Assembly (NCBI RefSeq): GCF_000372365.1
Contig: NZ_AQUU01000006.1
Location: forward strand, 59,834 to 123,833
Direction: 5' to 3'
DNA length: 64,000 nt
From: Aggregatibacter actinomycetemcomitans DSM 8324
Lineage (GTDB): Bacteria > Pseudomonadota > Gammaproteobacteria > Enterobacterales > Pasteurellaceae
Made by a program: the position numbers and the translations under genes. Each line of letters opens with the position of its first letter. Position 1 is the stretch's first letter. The notes below the pieces were generated by a model, which was not told where the DNA came from, ran no database searches, and saw nothing but the letters and a program-made list of their open reading frames with translations. Shown here one piece after another: positions 1 through 10,498 of the stretch.

Positions 1-2
1 CC

Positions 3-128
3 ATTTTGGGAGTGAGTCGTCCGCGAGTTTCCGATATGGTGAACAAAAAATTAGAGAAATTTACGTTGGATACCTTGGTGTCTTTTGTTGCTAAAACAGG
101 ACGAATGGTGCAGCTACAGCTGGTATAA
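3..128 (+). CDS. HTH (XRE-type) regulator or antitoxin, C-terminal fragment
   Basis: The reading frame enters from the left edge and ends in TAA, giving 41 residues. The visible part has the signature of the second half of an XRE helix-turn-helix followed by a short tail: a recognition-helix stretch SRPRVSDMVN, then KLEKFTLDTLVSFVAKTG. This pattern is typical of small HigA-like antitoxins and plasmid-type regulators, but the N-terminus and any partner toxin lie outside the window, so the role is an inference. It converges on clpX, and the two genes share an inverted-USS terminator. Confidence 0.6.
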   Translation: MLGVSRPRVSDMVNKKLEKFTLDTLVSFVAKTGRMVQLQLV

Positions 129-143
129 AGCGTTTTACGTAAG

Positions 144-188
144 AAAAAGTGCGGTTAAAATCCATTGTGTTTTTTAACCGCACTTTTT
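144..188. terminator. Bidirectional inverted-USS terminator
   Basis: AAGTGCGGT at 147-155 and its complement at 177-185 form a hairpin with A-rich and T-rich flanks, between the convergent HTH fragment and clpX. Paired uptake signals used as terminators are well known in Haemophilus-type genomes. Confidence 0.85.
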
Positions 189-190
189 TA

Positions 191-1432
191 TTAGTTGGAA
201 TAAATCAATTCCGGGGATTGGTTGTCGTTGATGACGTTTTCGTTGACCACGACTTTTTTCAAGCCTTCCAAGGATGGCAAGTCGTACATGGTGTCAAGCA
301 AGACGCCTTCGATGATGGAACGTAAGCCGCGGGCGCCGGTTTTGCGGGCAAGGGCTTTTTTCGCCATTGCGGTTAGGGCTTCGTTGGTGAATTCCAATGC
401 CACCTCTTCTAAACCGAACAATGCCTGATATTGCTTGCACAGGGCATTTTTCGGTTCGGTGAGAATACGTACCAAGGCTTCTTCGTCCAATTCGCTTAAT
501 GGCGCCACCACCGGCAAACGTCCGATAAATTCCGGGATTAAGCCGTATTTCATTAAATCGTCCGGTTCCACCTGTTTGAATAAGTCGGTCAGTGTCGCTT
601 TGTCTTTTTCGCTCTTGATTTCGGCGCCGAAACCGATGGCGGTGGCGACGCTGGTGCGTTTTTCGATGACTTTATCCAAGCCCGCAAACGCACCGCCGCA
701 AATGAATAGGATTTTGGAGGTGTCGATGCGTAACATTTCCTGTTGCGGGTGTTTGCGTCCGCCTTGTGGCGGAATGGAGGCGATGGTGCCTTCGATGAGT
801 TTTAATAAGGCTTGTTGTACGCCTTCGCCGGAGACATCACGGGTAATGGACGGATTTTCCGATTTGCGGGTGATTTTGTCGATTTCGTCGATGTAGATAA
901 TGCCTTGTTCCGCGCGTTCAATGTCGTAATCGCAGTTTTGTAGCAATTTCTGCAACACGTTTTCCACGTCTTCACCTACATAACCGGCTTCCGTTAAGGT
1001 AGTGGCGTCCGCCATGGCGAAAGGCACGTTCAACATACGCGCCATGGTTTCTGCCAATAAGGTTTTGCCGCTACCGGTCGGGCCGATAAGCAAAATGTTG
1101 CTTTTACCGAGTTCCACATCGTTCGTCTGATGTTTGGTGCGTAGGCGTTTGTAGTGGTTATACACCGCCACCGCCAGCACTTTTTGGGCATAATCCTGAC
1201 CGATGACATAATCGTCCAAATGGGCTCGGATTTGGTGGGGCGTCGGTAATTCCTGTTGCTCTTTTGCGCTTTCAGCTTCCGCTTCTTCGCCATGTTCTTC
1301 GTTGAGCAGCATATCGTGGCACAGTTCGATACATTCGTTACAAATGTAACCGGAAGTGCCGGCGATAAGTTTATTCACTTCGTCTTGTTCTTTGCCGCAG
1401 AAAGAACAGTGTAATTCTTGATCTTTTGCCAT
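191..1432 (-). CDS. clpX: ATP-dependent Clp protease ATP-binding subunit ClpX
   Basis: AAA+ unfoldase that recognises tagged or specific substrates and threads them into the ClpP chamber in the cytoplasm. At 413 residues it is near the usual length. The N-terminal zinc-binding domain has cysteines 9, 12, 31 and 34. Walker A GPTGSGKT is at 117-124, the pore loop GYVGED follows, Walker B is IIYIDEID, and the IGF loop that docks on ClpP is in the stretch [12 protein letters not shown]. It lies 9 bases downstream of clpP on the same strand, so the two are surely co-transcribed. Nothing looks altered. Confidence 0.98.
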   Translation of the reverse strand: MAKDQELHCSFCGKEQDEVNKLIAGTSGYICNECIELCHDMLLNEEHGEEAEAESAKEQQELPTPHQIRAHLDDYVIGQDYAQKVLAVAVYNHYKRLRTKHQTNDVELGKSNILLIGPTGSGKTLLAETMARMLNVPFAMADATTLTEAGYVGEDVENVLQKLLQNCDYDIERAEQGIIYIDEIDKITRKSENPSITRDVSGEGVQQALLKLIEGTIASIPPQGGRKHPQQEMLRIDTSKILFICGGAFAGLDKVIEKRTSVATAIGFGAEIKSEKDKATLTDLFKQVEPDDLMKYGLIPEFIGRLPVVAPLSELDEEALVRILTEPKNALCKQYQALFGLEEVALEFTNEALTAMAKKALARKTGARGLRSIIEGVLLDTMYDLPSLEGLKKVVVNENVINDNQSPELIYSN

Positions 1433-1441
1433 TTTTGTCTC

Positions 1442-2023
1442 TTAGCGTTTGCTGAACACTTCGTCAATTAAGCCGTAATTTTTGGCTTCCTGCGCCGACA
1501 TAAAATTGTCGCGGTCGGTATCTTTTTCGATGGTTTCAATGGGTTGTCCGGTGTGGAACGCCAGGCGTTCGTTAAGAGTGCTTTTGATTTTCAGAATTTC
1601 TTGCGCGTGAATCTGAATATCCGATGCCTGACCACGGAAACCGCCGAGTGGTTGATGAATCATCACGCGGGCATGCGGTAATGCGCCGCGTTTGCCCGCT
1701 GCGCCGCCGGCTAATAAAAATGCACCCATGGAACAGGCTTGACCGATACACAGGGTGCGAACATCCGGTTTAATAAATTGCATGGTGTCGTAAATCGCCA
1801 TGCCGGCAGTGACGGAGCCGCCCGGGGAGTTGATGTATAGGTTGATGTCTTTATCGGGATCTTCCGATTCTAAGAAAAGCAGTTGCGCCACAATCAGGTT
1901 TGCCATGTTGTCTTCCACTTCGCCGCTGAGAAAAATCACGCGGTCTTTCAGCAGGCGGGAATAAATGTCATAGGCGCGTTCACCGCGGGAGGTTTGGTCA
2001 ACGACCATAGGAATTAGACTCAT
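1442..2023 (-). CDS. clpP: ATP-dependent Clp protease proteolytic subunit ClpP
   Basis: Serine peptidase that forms the double-heptamer chamber of ClpXP. It has 193 residues. The catalytic triad is visible as Ser98 (in GQACSMGAF), His123 (in MIHQPLGG) and Asp172 (in DRDNF). The start is an ATG preceded by an AGGAG ribosome binding site. It is the first gene of the clpP-clpX pair. The 240 bases upstream hold two single USS copies (2055-2063 and 2220-2228) but no other obvious gene. Confidence 0.98.
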   Translation of the reverse strand: MSLIPMVVDQTSRGERAYDIYSRLLKDRVIFLSGEVEDNMANLIVAQLLFLESEDPDKDINLYINSPGGSVTAGMAIYDTMQFIKPDVRTLCIGQACSMGAFLLAGGAAGKRGALPHARVMIHQPLGGFRGQASDIQIHAQEILKIKSTLNERLAFHTGQPIETIEKDTDRDNFMSAQEAKNYGLIDEVFSKR

Positions 2024-2264
2024 ATGCTCCTCAATTTCGTCATAATGGGGTGAAAAGTGCGGTCAGAAAAAACGGTGTTTTTGGTGCCGGGTAAGCCGAC
2101 GATGCCGCAGAGGCGAATTCACTTCGCAAAAAACGGCGGCTATTTTACCTGAAAAATTGCCTTTGCTGAATTGCTATTCCGCGAAAAATCAAAAGTGCCG
2201 ACATTCGTTCGGAAAAATGACCGCACTTTTGAGCGCGACAAATGAATCTTTTCTGTTGCTAAGG

Positions 2265-3881
2265 CTATTTTTTCGCCGGATCTTCCTTCAGCGAGTTGTA
2301 ATCCACCAGCGCCCGCCAGTTAAACACTTTAATCGGTTGCGGTTTCGGATTGAAAAAATCGTCCTGGCTCAAATGGGTTTCTTTGATGCCGAGCCATTGG
2401 GCAAAGCCGTTAATAAAATTAAAGGCGCTTTGCGGGTTTTTAATGACGGTTCTTTTGGTATCGTCGCTGGAAAAACGAATAAAGGGCACGGCATAACTTT
2501 GTTTGTATTCTTTATTGTTTAACATGGACAGATTTTTGCCTTCGCCCAAATGCGCCAAGCCGTGATCGGAAAAATAAATCACCGAATAACTTTGATTTTG
2601 CGCTTTCAGAATCTGATTAATTTCCGACAATAAGGTATCCGTTTGTTTTAAGGTATCCAAATAACAGGACATTTCACGGCTGACTAAATGGAATTTCGGT
2701 TCTTCGCCATTTAAGTGGGCGCAAAATGTCGGGTGGGAGCCGATTAAATGCAACACGATTAATTTGGTTTGATCTTTGTCTTTATTTAATAGCTGTTTTA
2801 ATGGTTCCAATAATGCCGTGTCCGGCGTATTGCCCGAATCGTAGCCGCCTTTTTTGGTGAAAAAGGATTCGTCCGCTTGAATGCCGATGCGCGATGCCAT
2901 GGTGTCCCATTCGCCCACTTTGCCTTGGTTGGACAGCCAGTAGGTTTTGTAGTGCGCCAATTTGGCGAGGGAGATGATGTTGTCGGTGTAAACCGTTTCT
3001 TCATTATTGTTGGTGGAACGATAAAGAGTGCGTTGTAAAGAAGGCTGAGTGTTCGGGCCCGCCGCCACATACAGATTAAAAATCAAGCCGTTCACTTGCT
3101 CTAAAAACGGCGTGGTTTTTTGCGGATAACCGTATAACGAGGTGTAATCCCGTCGCATACTCTCCCCGATAATTAACACGTAATTTTGGTATTTCGGTTC
3201 GACGTAAACAATATCCCATTCCGGGGTTTTGGTTAGGGCGTCATTTAATAAATCGCGTTGGGTTAAATACGTGTTGTTCACCTTCACCGCGTTGGAAATA
3301 AAACTGACCGGGTAAAAATCCGACGCTTTAATAAATTCGGCGGTGGTAAAGGGTTGTGTTTTATCCGTGTGGTTGATGAGTTTGTTGACGGGAGTATATA
3401 AACTCAGAACAACGGCGGCTAAATAAAGGCAATAGTAAGCCGGTTGATATTTTTTATTGCTATGGATATGGCGATTAATCACCAATAATGCGATGAATAA
3501 AACGACATAAAGTGCGGTGAAAAAATAAATTGAAATGGGCATGGCGCGAAAAAAGCCCAAAGTTTCGCTGAAATTCGTTTCATAAACGGAGGCAATCACG
3601 CCGATGGAGACCAGCCCGTATAATATGCCTGACGGCACATAGCCGAAGGAAATGGCAAAAATAAAAACAAAAGCGACCAGAAATAAGCGGTTGCTGTGCT
3701 TTTTGAACGTGAAAAGCAGGATGCCCAAGCCCAAAATGCTCAGAATGTGATTGGCATAATTATCTAAAATGCCGAGGGCAATATGTGACAGAAAGGCGAA
3801 TAACAGTAACAATAGAAAGAAGGATATATCATTGTAAAGAAAAGAGAATTTTTTTGATTGAAACATTGTTATTACCGTCAT
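2265..3881 (-). CDS. LPS phosphoethanolamine transferase-like sulfatase-fold membrane enzyme
   Basis: 538 residues with about five hydrophobic segments in the first 170 residues and then a periplasmic alkaline-phosphatase/sulfatase-type domain. Visible motifs are LIIGESMRRDYTSLYGY (metal-binding start of the domain), GPNTQPSLQRTLY (probable catalytic Thr region), HLIGSHPTF and YFSDHGL (metal site). This is the layout of the EptA/Lpt family, which moves phosphoethanolamine from phosphatidylethanolamine to lipid A or LPS core. Haemophilus has core-specific members of the family; which position this one modifies cannot be read from sequence. A second possible start is an ATG at 3866, and neither has a strong ribosome binding site. 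It stands alone, divergent from gshAB. Confidence 0.85.
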   Translation of the reverse strand: MTVITMFQSKKFSFLYNDISFFLLLLLFAFLSHIALGILDNYANHILSILGLGILLFTFKKHSNRLFLVAFVFIFAISFGYVPSGILYGLVSIGVIASVYETNFSETLGFFRAMPISIYFFTALYVVLFIALLVINRHIHSNKKYQPAYYCLYLAAVVLSLYTPVNKLINHTDKTQPFTTAEFIKASDFYPVSFISNAVKVNNTYLTQRDLLNDALTKTPEWDIVYVEPKYQNYVLIIGESMRRDYTSLYGYPQKTTPFLEQVNGLIFNLYVAAGPNTQPSLQRTLYRSTNNNEETVYTDNIISLAKLAHYKTYWLSNQGKVGEWDTMASRIGIQADESFFTKKGGYDSGNTPDTALLEPLKQLLNKDKDQTKLIVLHLIGSHPTFCAHLNGEEPKFHLVSREMSCYLDTLKQTDTLLSEINQILKAQNQSYSVIYFSDHGLAHLGEGKNLSMLNNKEYKQSYAVPFIRFSSDDTKRTVIKNPQSAFNFINGFAQWLGIKETHLSQDDFFNPKPQPIKVFNWRALVDYNSLKEDPAKK

Positions 3882-4097
3882 GTGTTTTTCATTAAGGCAA
3901 AATTTTAGTCTCTTTGTTACTTAAATTGAAGTATTTTCATAGCAATACATGAGGTTATCACCGTTCCTTATGAGAATTACGATTTTTTATTTGCATTTAG
4001 AGGCATTAATTTTAATAATGTGGTTGTTTTTTGAAAAATGTATTCCGACTGTAGCAATAAGTAAATTTGTTTTTCAACTCGGATTAAAGGAAGTTTT

Positions 4098-6371
4098 ATG
4101 AAAATTCAGCAGGTTATAAAAGAGAATCGCTTGGAATTGTTGTTTCAGCAGGGTTCTTTCGGTATTGAAAAAGAAAGCCAACGCGTGCATGCGGACGGTT
4201 CCGTTGTGGTAAGCGCACACCCGAAATGTTTTGGCAGCCGTTCTTACCACCCTTATATCCAAACGGATTTCGCCGAAAGCCAGCTTGAATTAATTACCCC
4301 GCCGAATAAAAAAATTGAAGACACTTTACGTTGGTTATCCGCCATTCATGAAGTAGTGTTGCGCACCATGCTGCAAGATGAATACGTGTTTCCGTTAAGT
4401 ATGCCGGCAGGGTTGCCGCCGGAAGATCAAATCAAAGTAGCGCAATTGGAGAATCCGGCAGATGTGGCATATCGTGAGCATTTGGTGCAATCCTACGGCA
4501 AAAGCAAACAAATGGTGAGCGGTGTTCACTATAATTTCCAACTGGATCCCGCTCTAATCCGGCAGCTTTTTAACGGGCAAAATGAATACCAAAGTGCGGT
4601 GGATTTTCAGAATGATTTGTATCTGAAAGTTGCCCGAAATTTCCTGCGTTATCAATGGATTCTCGTTTATTTACTGGCGGCGACGCCGACCGTTGACGCT
4701 AATTATTTCCGCGGCGGCACGCCATTAAAACCGGGACAATATGTGCGTAGTCTGCGTTCCAGCCAATATGGCTATGTGAATGATCCGAGAGTCAAAATTT
4801 CTTACGACAGCTTGAAGGATTATGTCAATACTTTGGAACACGCAGTGAATAGCGGTCAATTAATCGCGGAAAAAGAGTTTTATTCCAATGTCCGTTTACG
4901 TGGCGCGAAGCACGCCCGCGAGCTGCTGCAAAACGGCATTCAGTATTTGGAATTTCGCCTGTTCGATTTGAATCCGTTCGAGCCTTATGGTATTGCGCTA
5001 AACGATGCGAAATTCGTTCACTATTTTATTTTGCTTATGGCGTGGTTGGACGAAGAATCCACCGAAAGTGCGGTGGATTTAGGCAAAGAAAAATTAGCGC
5101 AGGTGGCGTGGGAAAATCCGTTGTCGCCGACCGCCTTTCAATCGGAAGGAGAGCGTGTGTTGCAGCAATTGCTAGCCATGTTGACGGAAATTCATGCCGG
5201 CGCGGAAATCGCGACGATCGTAAAAGAGAAATTGGCACAATTTGCGGATCCGACACTTACTCTTGGCGCGCGTTTGGTTAATGCTATTGAGCAACATGGC
5301 GGTTATCAAAAATTGGGTGCGGAACTGGCGATTCGTTACAAACAGCAGGCATTTGAGCGTTTTTACGCTTTGTCCGCTTTTGATAATATGGAGCTTTCCA
5401 CTCAAGCTCTGATGTTCGATGCGATTCAAAAAGGGCTGAAAATTGAAATTCTGGATGAGCGGGATCAATTCCTCAGCCTGCAATTCGGCGATCATTTGGA
5501 ATATGTGAAAAACGGCAACATGACTTCCCACGACAGCTACATTTCGCCACTGATCATGGAAAATAAAGTGGTGACCAAAAAAGTGTTGGCGAAAGCCGGG
5601 TTTAACGTGCCGCAAAGTGTAGAATTCACCAGTGTGGAACAGGCGGTTGCCAATTACGCCTTATTTGCCGGTCGTGCCGTGGTGATTAAACCGAAATCCA
5701 CCAATTACGGCTTAGGTATCAGCATTTTCCAACAAGGTGTACATGATCGGGAAGATTTTGCCAAAGCCATTGAAATCGCTTTTCGTGAAGATAAAGAAGT
5801 GATGGTGGAAGATTATTTAACCGGCACCGAATACCGTTTCTTTGTGCTGGGCGATGAAACCCTGGCGGTGTTATTGCGCGTGCCGGCGAATGTTATCGGC
5901 GACGGCGTGCATACGGTGGCGGAATTGGTGGCGCAGAAAAACGATCATCCGTTGCGTGGCGGCGGTAGCCGTACGCCGTTGAAGAAAATCGCTTTGGGCG
6001 ATATTGAGCGGTTACAGTTGAAAGAACAGGGTTTGGCGGTGGACAGTGTGCCGGTAAAAGATCAGCTGGTGCAGTTACGCGCCAATTCCAATATCAGCAC
6101 CGGCGGCGATTCCATCGATATGACAGATCAAATGCACCCAAGCTATAAGGAACTCGCGGTGGGCATTACCAAAGCCATGGGCGCGGCAGTGTGCGGCGTG
6201 GATTTAATTATTCCTGATTTAACCAAACCCGCCGAACCGAACTTACAATCCTGGGGTGTGATTGAAGCCAATTTCAACCCGATGATGATGATGCACATTT
6301 TCCCTTACGCCGGACAATCCCGCAGAGTGACACAAAACGTGTTGAAGATGTTATTTCCTGAGTTGAAGTAA
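4098..6371 (+). CDS. gshAB: Bifunctional glutathione synthase GshAB (GshF)
   Basis: A single 757-residue protein catalysing both steps of glutathione synthesis. Roughly residues 1-460 form the glutamate-cysteine ligase domain (for example FGIEKESQRV and LELITPPNKKIEDTLRWL). From about 480 on it is an ATP-grasp domain acting as glutathione synthetase (VVIKPKSTNYGLGI, MVEDYLTGTEYRFFVLG and the metal-binding IEANFNPMMMMH). Such fusions are standard in Pasteurellaceae and some Gram-positives, in contrast to separate gshA and gshB in enterics. The start has a clear AAGGAAG site. The 216-base AT-rich region upstream shows nothing further. A terminator follows at 6392. Confidence 0.97.
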   Translation: MKIQQVIKENRLELLFQQGSFGIEKESQRVHADGSVVVSAHPKCFGSRSYHPYIQTDFAESQLELITPPNKKIEDTLRWLSAIHEVVLRTMLQDEYVFPLSMPAGLPPEDQIKVAQLENPADVAYREHLVQSYGKSKQMVSGVHYNFQLDPALIRQLFNGQNEYQSAVDFQNDLYLKVARNFLRYQWILVYLLAATPTVDANYFRGGTPLKPGQYVRSLRSSQYGYVNDPRVKISYDSLKDYVNTLEHAVNSGQLIAEKEFYSNVRLRGAKHARELLQNGIQYLEFRLFDLNPFEPYGIALNDAKFVHYFILLMAWLDEESTESAVDLGKEKLAQVAWENPLSPTAFQSEGERVLQQLLAMLTEIHAGAEIATIVKEKLAQFADPTLTLGARLVNAIEQHGGYQKLGAELAIRYKQQAFERFYALSAFDNMELSTQALMFDAIQKGLKIEILDERDQFLSLQFGDHLEYVKNGNMTSHDSYISPLIMENKVVTKKVLAKAGFNVPQSVEFTSVEQAVANYALFAGRAVVIKPKSTNYGLGISIFQQGVHDREDFAKAIEIAFREDKEVMVEDYLTGTEYRFFVLGDETLAVLLRVPANVIGDGVHTVAELVAQKNDHPLRGGGSRTPLKKIALGDIERLQLKEQGLAVDSVPVKDQLVQLRANSNISTGGDSIDMTDQMHPSYKELAVGITKAMGAAVCGVDLIIPDLTKPAEPNLQSWGVIEANFNPMMMMHIFPYAGQSRRVTQNVLKMLFPELK

Positions 6372-6391
6372 TTTTCTATTAACATAAAAAT

Positions 6392-6429
6392 AAAGAGCGA
6401 ATTCAGAGATTCGTCTTTGATTTTTTATT
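6392..6429 (+). terminator. Rho-independent terminator of gshAB
   Basis: AAAGAGCGAAT pairs with ATTCGTCTTT (one bulged base) and is followed by a T-rich run, starting 20 bases after the gshAB stop codon. Confidence 0.7.
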
Positions 6430-6503
6430 TTGCTAGTGCGCACAAAGGCGCTTTAGATTATAATCGTGCAAATTTTTGCGTCACTTTTATAGGATACATT
6501 TCA

Positions 6504-8351
6504 ATGGTAATGGAAAAACTGCACGGAGCTTCAAATAACTGGGCTTCCAAGTTTCTTTTTGGTTTTATTACGGTCACTTTCGTTATTAGTTCTATGGCAG
6601 GCTATCTTTACTCCAGAATTGATAGTTCGGCAGCGAAAGTGAACGGCGAAGAAATTTCACAGCAAGCTTTTCAAAATCAATACAATATCGCCTCTCAAAA
6701 TCTTAGCCCGCAAGAAGCGGATTCTCCGACTGTCGTTGCCAATTTAAAAAGACAGGTTCTATCTTCCCTGATTGATCAGGAATTACTGCGCCAATATGTT
6801 AAAGACCTCAAATTAGGCGTCAGCGATGAGCGTATTAAGCAGGAAATCGTCACCACACCGAGCTTCCAAAATAACGGCAAATTTGACAATGTGTTATATC
6901 AGCAGTTGTTGCAAAGCAACGGTATCAGCGCCGAAACCTATGCCGGTTATGTGCGCGAAGCCTTGCATTTGGAGCAATTGCAAAGCGGTTTAGGTATTAC
7001 CGCGTTCACCGTGCCGGTGCAGCAGGAAGCCTTGACAAAACTTTTCTTTCAACGTCGTGATGTGCGTTTAGCAACACTGTCTTTAGCGGACGAAATTGCC
7101 AAACAAACGGTCAGTGCCGAAGAAATTCAAGCTTACTATGACGCCCATAAGGCAGATTTTACCCTGCCGGAATCGGTGAAAGTGCAATATCTTGATTTGT
7201 CCGGCGCCAATATGGAGAAAAACATCAATATTAGCAATGTGGAAATTGCGCAATATTATCAGGACAATAAATCCCAATTCATGACTCAAGGGCAACAACG
7301 TCTCGCGCATATTGAAGTGAAAACCGAGCAACAGGCACAGGATTTATATCAACAACTGCAAAACGGCGCGGACTTTGCCACTTTAGCGAAGAACCATTCC
7401 ATTGACCCGATTAGTGCGGAAAAAGGCGGAGATTTAAGTTGGGTAAGTGCGGGTGAATTTCCGAAAGTTTTTGAAGACGCCGCGAATGCCTTGGATGTGG
7501 GTAAGTTCAGTCAGCCGGTTAAATTAGATAATAGCTACCACATTATTTTAGTGGAAGAGCGTAAAGATTCGGCGGTGTTGCCGTTGGAGCGCGTGAGGCC
7601 TCAAATTGTTGCGCAAATTCGTCAAAATTTAGTGAATAACCAGTTCTTTTCCGTTGAAAAACGCGTGGCAGAAAAAGCCTTTGAAGATTCTTCCTCTTTG
7701 AACGCGGCGGCGGAAGCCGGTGGCGTGAAAGTACAGGAAACGGGGTATTTCTCACGTAAAGATATTCCGGCAGCGTTAAATTACCCAAATGTAGTTTCGG
7801 CGATTTTTGATTCCGATATTTCTCAGGGCGGTAGCAATTCCGAACCGATGAGCATCGGCGATCAGCATTCGGTTGTTATTCGTGTGTTAGAGCATAAAGC
7901 GGAAAGCGTGAAAAGTTTAGACGAAGCGAAAAATGACATTACCGCCCGTCTTAAACGCCAAAAGGCGGAAGCGGTGGTGTTAGCCGAAGCCAACAAGTTA
8001 GTGCAGGAATTAACGGCGGGTAAAACCGTGGATAGCCTGAAATTCGGTGCGACACAAAGCTTGGTATTCGCAGAAAATAACGATCCGATGTTGTACAATG
8101 CCGTGTTTGCGATGCCGAAACCGACGGAAGGAAAAGCGGTTTACCAAGCAACCAAAGAAACAAAAGGCGACATTGTTGTGATTGCCTTAGATAAGGTTGT
8201 TGACGGCGCACTAAGCGAACAGGAGCAACAACAATTTGCCGTGCAACTGGCGCGTGCCGATCAGATTGCGTTGCAGAATAATCTGTTGAATGCGTTACGC
8301 GCCAAAGCCAAAATTGAAATAAACGATTCGGTGGTGAATCAGGAGCAATAA
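6504..8351 (+). CDS. ppiD: Periplasmic folding chaperone PpiD (SurA_N / rotamase)
   Basis: Inner-membrane-anchored chaperone that helps newly exported proteins leave the Sec translocon. I chose the ATG at 6504 (615 residues), which has an AGGA site and gives the family N-terminus: a short cytoplasmic tail, then one membrane segment (FLFGFITVTFVISSMAGYLY). A longer frame from 6417 would only add an implausible leader. SurA-N-like helices follow, then one parvulin domain at about residues 230-340 (LAHIEVKT, ATLAKNHSID, GGDLSWVSAGEF), then a C-terminal helical region. Length is close to the 623 residues of E. coli PpiD. It is a single-gene unit with its own terminator. Confidence 0.95.
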   Translation: MVMEKLHGASNNWASKFLFGFITVTFVISSMAGYLYSRIDSSAAKVNGEEISQQAFQNQYNIASQNLSPQEADSPTVVANLKRQVLSSLIDQELLRQYVKDLKLGVSDERIKQEIVTTPSFQNNGKFDNVLYQQLLQSNGISAETYAGYVREALHLEQLQSGLGITAFTVPVQQEALTKLFFQRRDVRLATLSLADEIAKQTVSAEEIQAYYDAHKADFTLPESVKVQYLDLSGANMEKNINISNVEIAQYYQDNKSQFMTQGQQRLAHIEVKTEQQAQDLYQQLQNGADFATLAKNHSIDPISAEKGGDLSWVSAGEFPKVFEDAANALDVGKFSQPVKLDNSYHIILVEERKDSAVLPLERVRPQIVAQIRQNLVNNQFFSVEKRVAEKAFEDSSSLNAAAEAGGVKVQETGYFSRKDIPAALNYPNVVSAIFDSDISQGGSNSEPMSIGDQHSVVIRVLEHKAESVKSLDEAKNDITARLKRQKAEAVVLAEANKLVQELTAGKTVDSLKFGATQSLVFAENNDPMLYNAVFAMPKPTEGKAVYQATKETKGDIVVIALDKVVDGALSEQEQQQFAVQLARADQIALQNNLLNALRAKAKIEINDSVVNQEQ

Positions 8352-8357
8352 TTGCAC

Positions 8358-8389
8358 ATAATGCCTATGACACATAGGCATTATTTTTG
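8358..8389 (+). terminator. Rho-independent terminator of ppiD
   Basis: A perfect 12-bp stem (8358-8369 with 8373-8384) with a 3-base loop is followed by TTTTT, directly after ppiD. Confidence 0.85.
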
Positions 8390-8485
8390 TCTGCAATACA
8401 CTGTTCACTAAAAGTATTTTTATTTACAATTCCGCGAGTTAATTTTTCGCGTCTAACCATCCAGCAAAAAATAAGGAGACATACG

Positions 8486-9112
8486 ATGAAATTAGTAGAA
8501 GTTAAACATCCGTTAGTAAAGCATAAACTAGGTTTAATGCGGGCCGCCGATATTGATACCAAGAAATTTCGTGAATTGGCGATGGAAGTGGGCAGCTTGT
8601 TGACCTATGAAGCCACCTCGGATTTAGAAACGGAAAAAGTGATTATTGATGGTTGGTGCGGTCCGGTAGAAATCGATCGTATTAAAGGCAAGAAAGTGAC
8701 CGTGGTGCCGATTTTGCGTGCCGGTCTTGGCATGATGGACGGCGTGTTGGAGCACGTGCCGAGTGCGCGTATCAGCGTAGTGGGGATGTACCGTAATGAA
8801 GAAACGTTAGAGCCGGTGCCGTACTTTCAAAAACTTGCCAGTGATTTAGATGAACGCTTGGCAATCGTGGTGGATCCGATGTTGGCAACGGGCGGTTCCA
8901 TGATTGCTACCATTGATTTACTTAAACAAAAAGGTTGCCAACATATTAAAGTATTGGTTTTGGTGGCGGCGCCGGAAGGGCTTGCCGCATTGGAAAAAGC
9001 CCATCCGGATGTTGAGTTATATACGGCTTCTATTGACGATCACTTAAATGAAAACGGCTACATCATTCCGGGTTTAGGTGACGCGGGCGACAAGATTTTC
9101 GGTACGAAATAA
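8486..9112 (+). CDS. upp: Uracil phosphoribosyltransferase
   Basis: Pyrimidine salvage enzyme converting uracil and PRPP to UMP. The ATG at 8486 has a strong AAGGAGA site and gives 208 residues, the family length; an upstream in-frame start at 8387 has no support. The PRPP-binding loop is the stretch [12 protein letters not shown], and the uracil-binding C-terminus [18 protein letters not shown] is intact. It sits 123 bases upstream of uraA, so uptake and salvage of uracil are paired. Confidence 0.97.
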   Translation: MKLVEVKHPLVKHKLGLMRAADIDTKKFRELAMEVGSLLTYEATSDLETEKVIIDGWCGPVEIDRIKGKKVTVVPILRAGLGMMDGVLEHVPSARISVVGMYRNEETLEPVPYFQKLASDLDERLAIVVDPMLATGGSMIATIDLLKQKGCQHIKVLVLVAAPEGLAALEKAHPDVELYTASIDDHLNENGYIIPGLGDAGDKIFGTK

Positions 9113-9153
9113 ACCTGATTTTATACCGAATCAAAGACGGGTTTTTATCCGCC

Positions 9154-9173
9154 TCTTTCGCGGGCGAAAGAAA
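9154..9173. repeat. Small hairpin between upp and uraA
   Basis: CTTTCGC and GCGAAAG flank a two-base spacer. No T-run follows, so this may be an attenuating hairpin or part of a dispersed repeat rather than a terminator. A USS lies just downstream of it. Confidence 0.35.
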
Positions 9174-9235
9174 GTCAAAAACACTTGAAAAAACGACCGC
9201 ACTTAAGTTAATTCAGACAGAGAGTTGAAACTTAT

Positions 9236-10489
9236 ATGACAACAGCAACACAATTAGACGCATCACAAGTGCGTCAAAGCGTCGGCAAGCAAGCGTTTGT
9301 CGGTTTACAAATGTTATTCGTCGCGTTTGGCGCATTGGTTTTAGTGCCTTTAATTACCGGTCTTGATGCCAATACGGCGTTGCTTACCGCCGGTATCGGA
9401 ACCTTACTCTTCCAACTTTGCACCGGAAAACAGGTGCCGATTTTCCTGGCATCCTCCTTTGCCTTTATTGCACCGATTCAATATGGCGTCGCCACTTGGG
9501 GTATTCCTGCTACCATGGGCGGTTTGGCGTGCGCCGGTTTGGTTTATGTGGCGTTAAGCGCACTGGTGAAACTGCGCGGCGTGGCGGCGTTGGAGCGCAT
9601 TTTCCCGCCGGTGGTGGTCGGTCCGGTGATTATTATCATCGGTATGGGCTTGGCGCCTGTCGCTGTGGATATGGCGCTGGGTAAAAACAGCGACTATCAA
9701 TATAACGATGCGGTGCTGGTTTCCATGGTGACCCTGATTACCACCTTGTGCGTCGCGGTATTTTCTAAGGGTTTGATGAAATTAATCCCGATTATGTTCG
9801 GTATCGCCGTGGGCTATATTTTATGCCTGTTCATGGGTTTAATTAAATTCCAACCTGTATTGGACGCGCCTTGGTTCAGTATGCCGAATCTTACGGCACC
9901 GGAGTTTAAACTGGAGGCGATTTTATATTTACTGCCGATTGCTATCGCGCCTGCGGTTGAACATGTGGGCGGGATTATGGCAATCAGTTCGGTAACGGGT
10001 AAAGATTTCATCAAAAAACCAGGATTACATCGTACATTACTGGGCGACGGTATCGCCACCGGTGCTGCGTCATTATTAGGTGGACCGCCGAATACCACTT
10101 ATGCGGAAGTGACCGGCGCGGTGATGCTGACTCGCAATTTTAACCCGAATATCATGACCTGGGCGGCGGTTTGGGCGATTGGTATTTCTTTCTGTGGCAA
10201 AGTGGGTGCCTTTTTATCCACCATTCCGACCATCGTGATGGGTGGCATCATGATGTTGGTGTTCGGCTCCATTGCGGTAGTAGGCATGAGTACCTTAATT
10301 CGCGCCAAAGTGGATGTTACCGAAGCGCGTAATTTGTGTATCATTGCGGTGGTAATGACCTTCGGTATCGGCAATATGTTCGTTGATGTGGGTGGTGTTT
10401 CTTTAAAAGGAATCAGCCTGTGCGCCGTGGTGGCGATTATCTTGAATCTGGTATTGCCAAAAGCGAAAAATGACACCCTTCAGGATTAA
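9236..10489 (+). CDS. uraA: Uracil permease UraA
   Basis: Proton-linked uracil importer of the NCS2 (nucleobase-ascorbate) family in the inner membrane. 417 residues with about 14 hydrophobic segments. The family substrate-site region IAIAPAVEHVGGIMAIS and the downstream GGPPNTTYAEVTGAVMLTRNF motif are both clear. It follows upp and probably shares its transcript. A 14-bp hairpin follows the gene. Confidence 0.96.
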   Translation: MTTATQLDASQVRQSVGKQAFVGLQMLFVAFGALVLVPLITGLDANTALLTAGIGTLLFQLCTGKQVPIFLASSFAFIAPIQYGVATWGIPATMGGLACAGLVYVALSALVKLRGVAALERIFPPVVVGPVIIIIGMGLAPVAVDMALGKNSDYQYNDAVLVSMVTLITTLCVAVFSKGLMKLIPIMFGIAVGYILCLFMGLIKFQPVLDAPWFSMPNLTAPEFKLEAILYLLPIAIAPAVEHVGGIMAISSVTGKDFIKKPGLHRTLLGDGIATGAASLLGGPPNTTYAEVTGAVMLTRNFNPNIMTWAAVWAIGISFCGKVGAFLSTIPTIVMGGIMMLVFGSIAVVGMSTLIRAKVDVTEARNLCIIAVVMTFGIGNMFVDVGGVSLKGISLCAVVAIILNLVLPKAKNDTLQD

Positions 10490-10498
10490 ACGAAAATC

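Noticed and set aside
435..896. Plus-strand frame of 153 codons
   Set aside because: Antisense to clpX with no ribosome binding site or family features.
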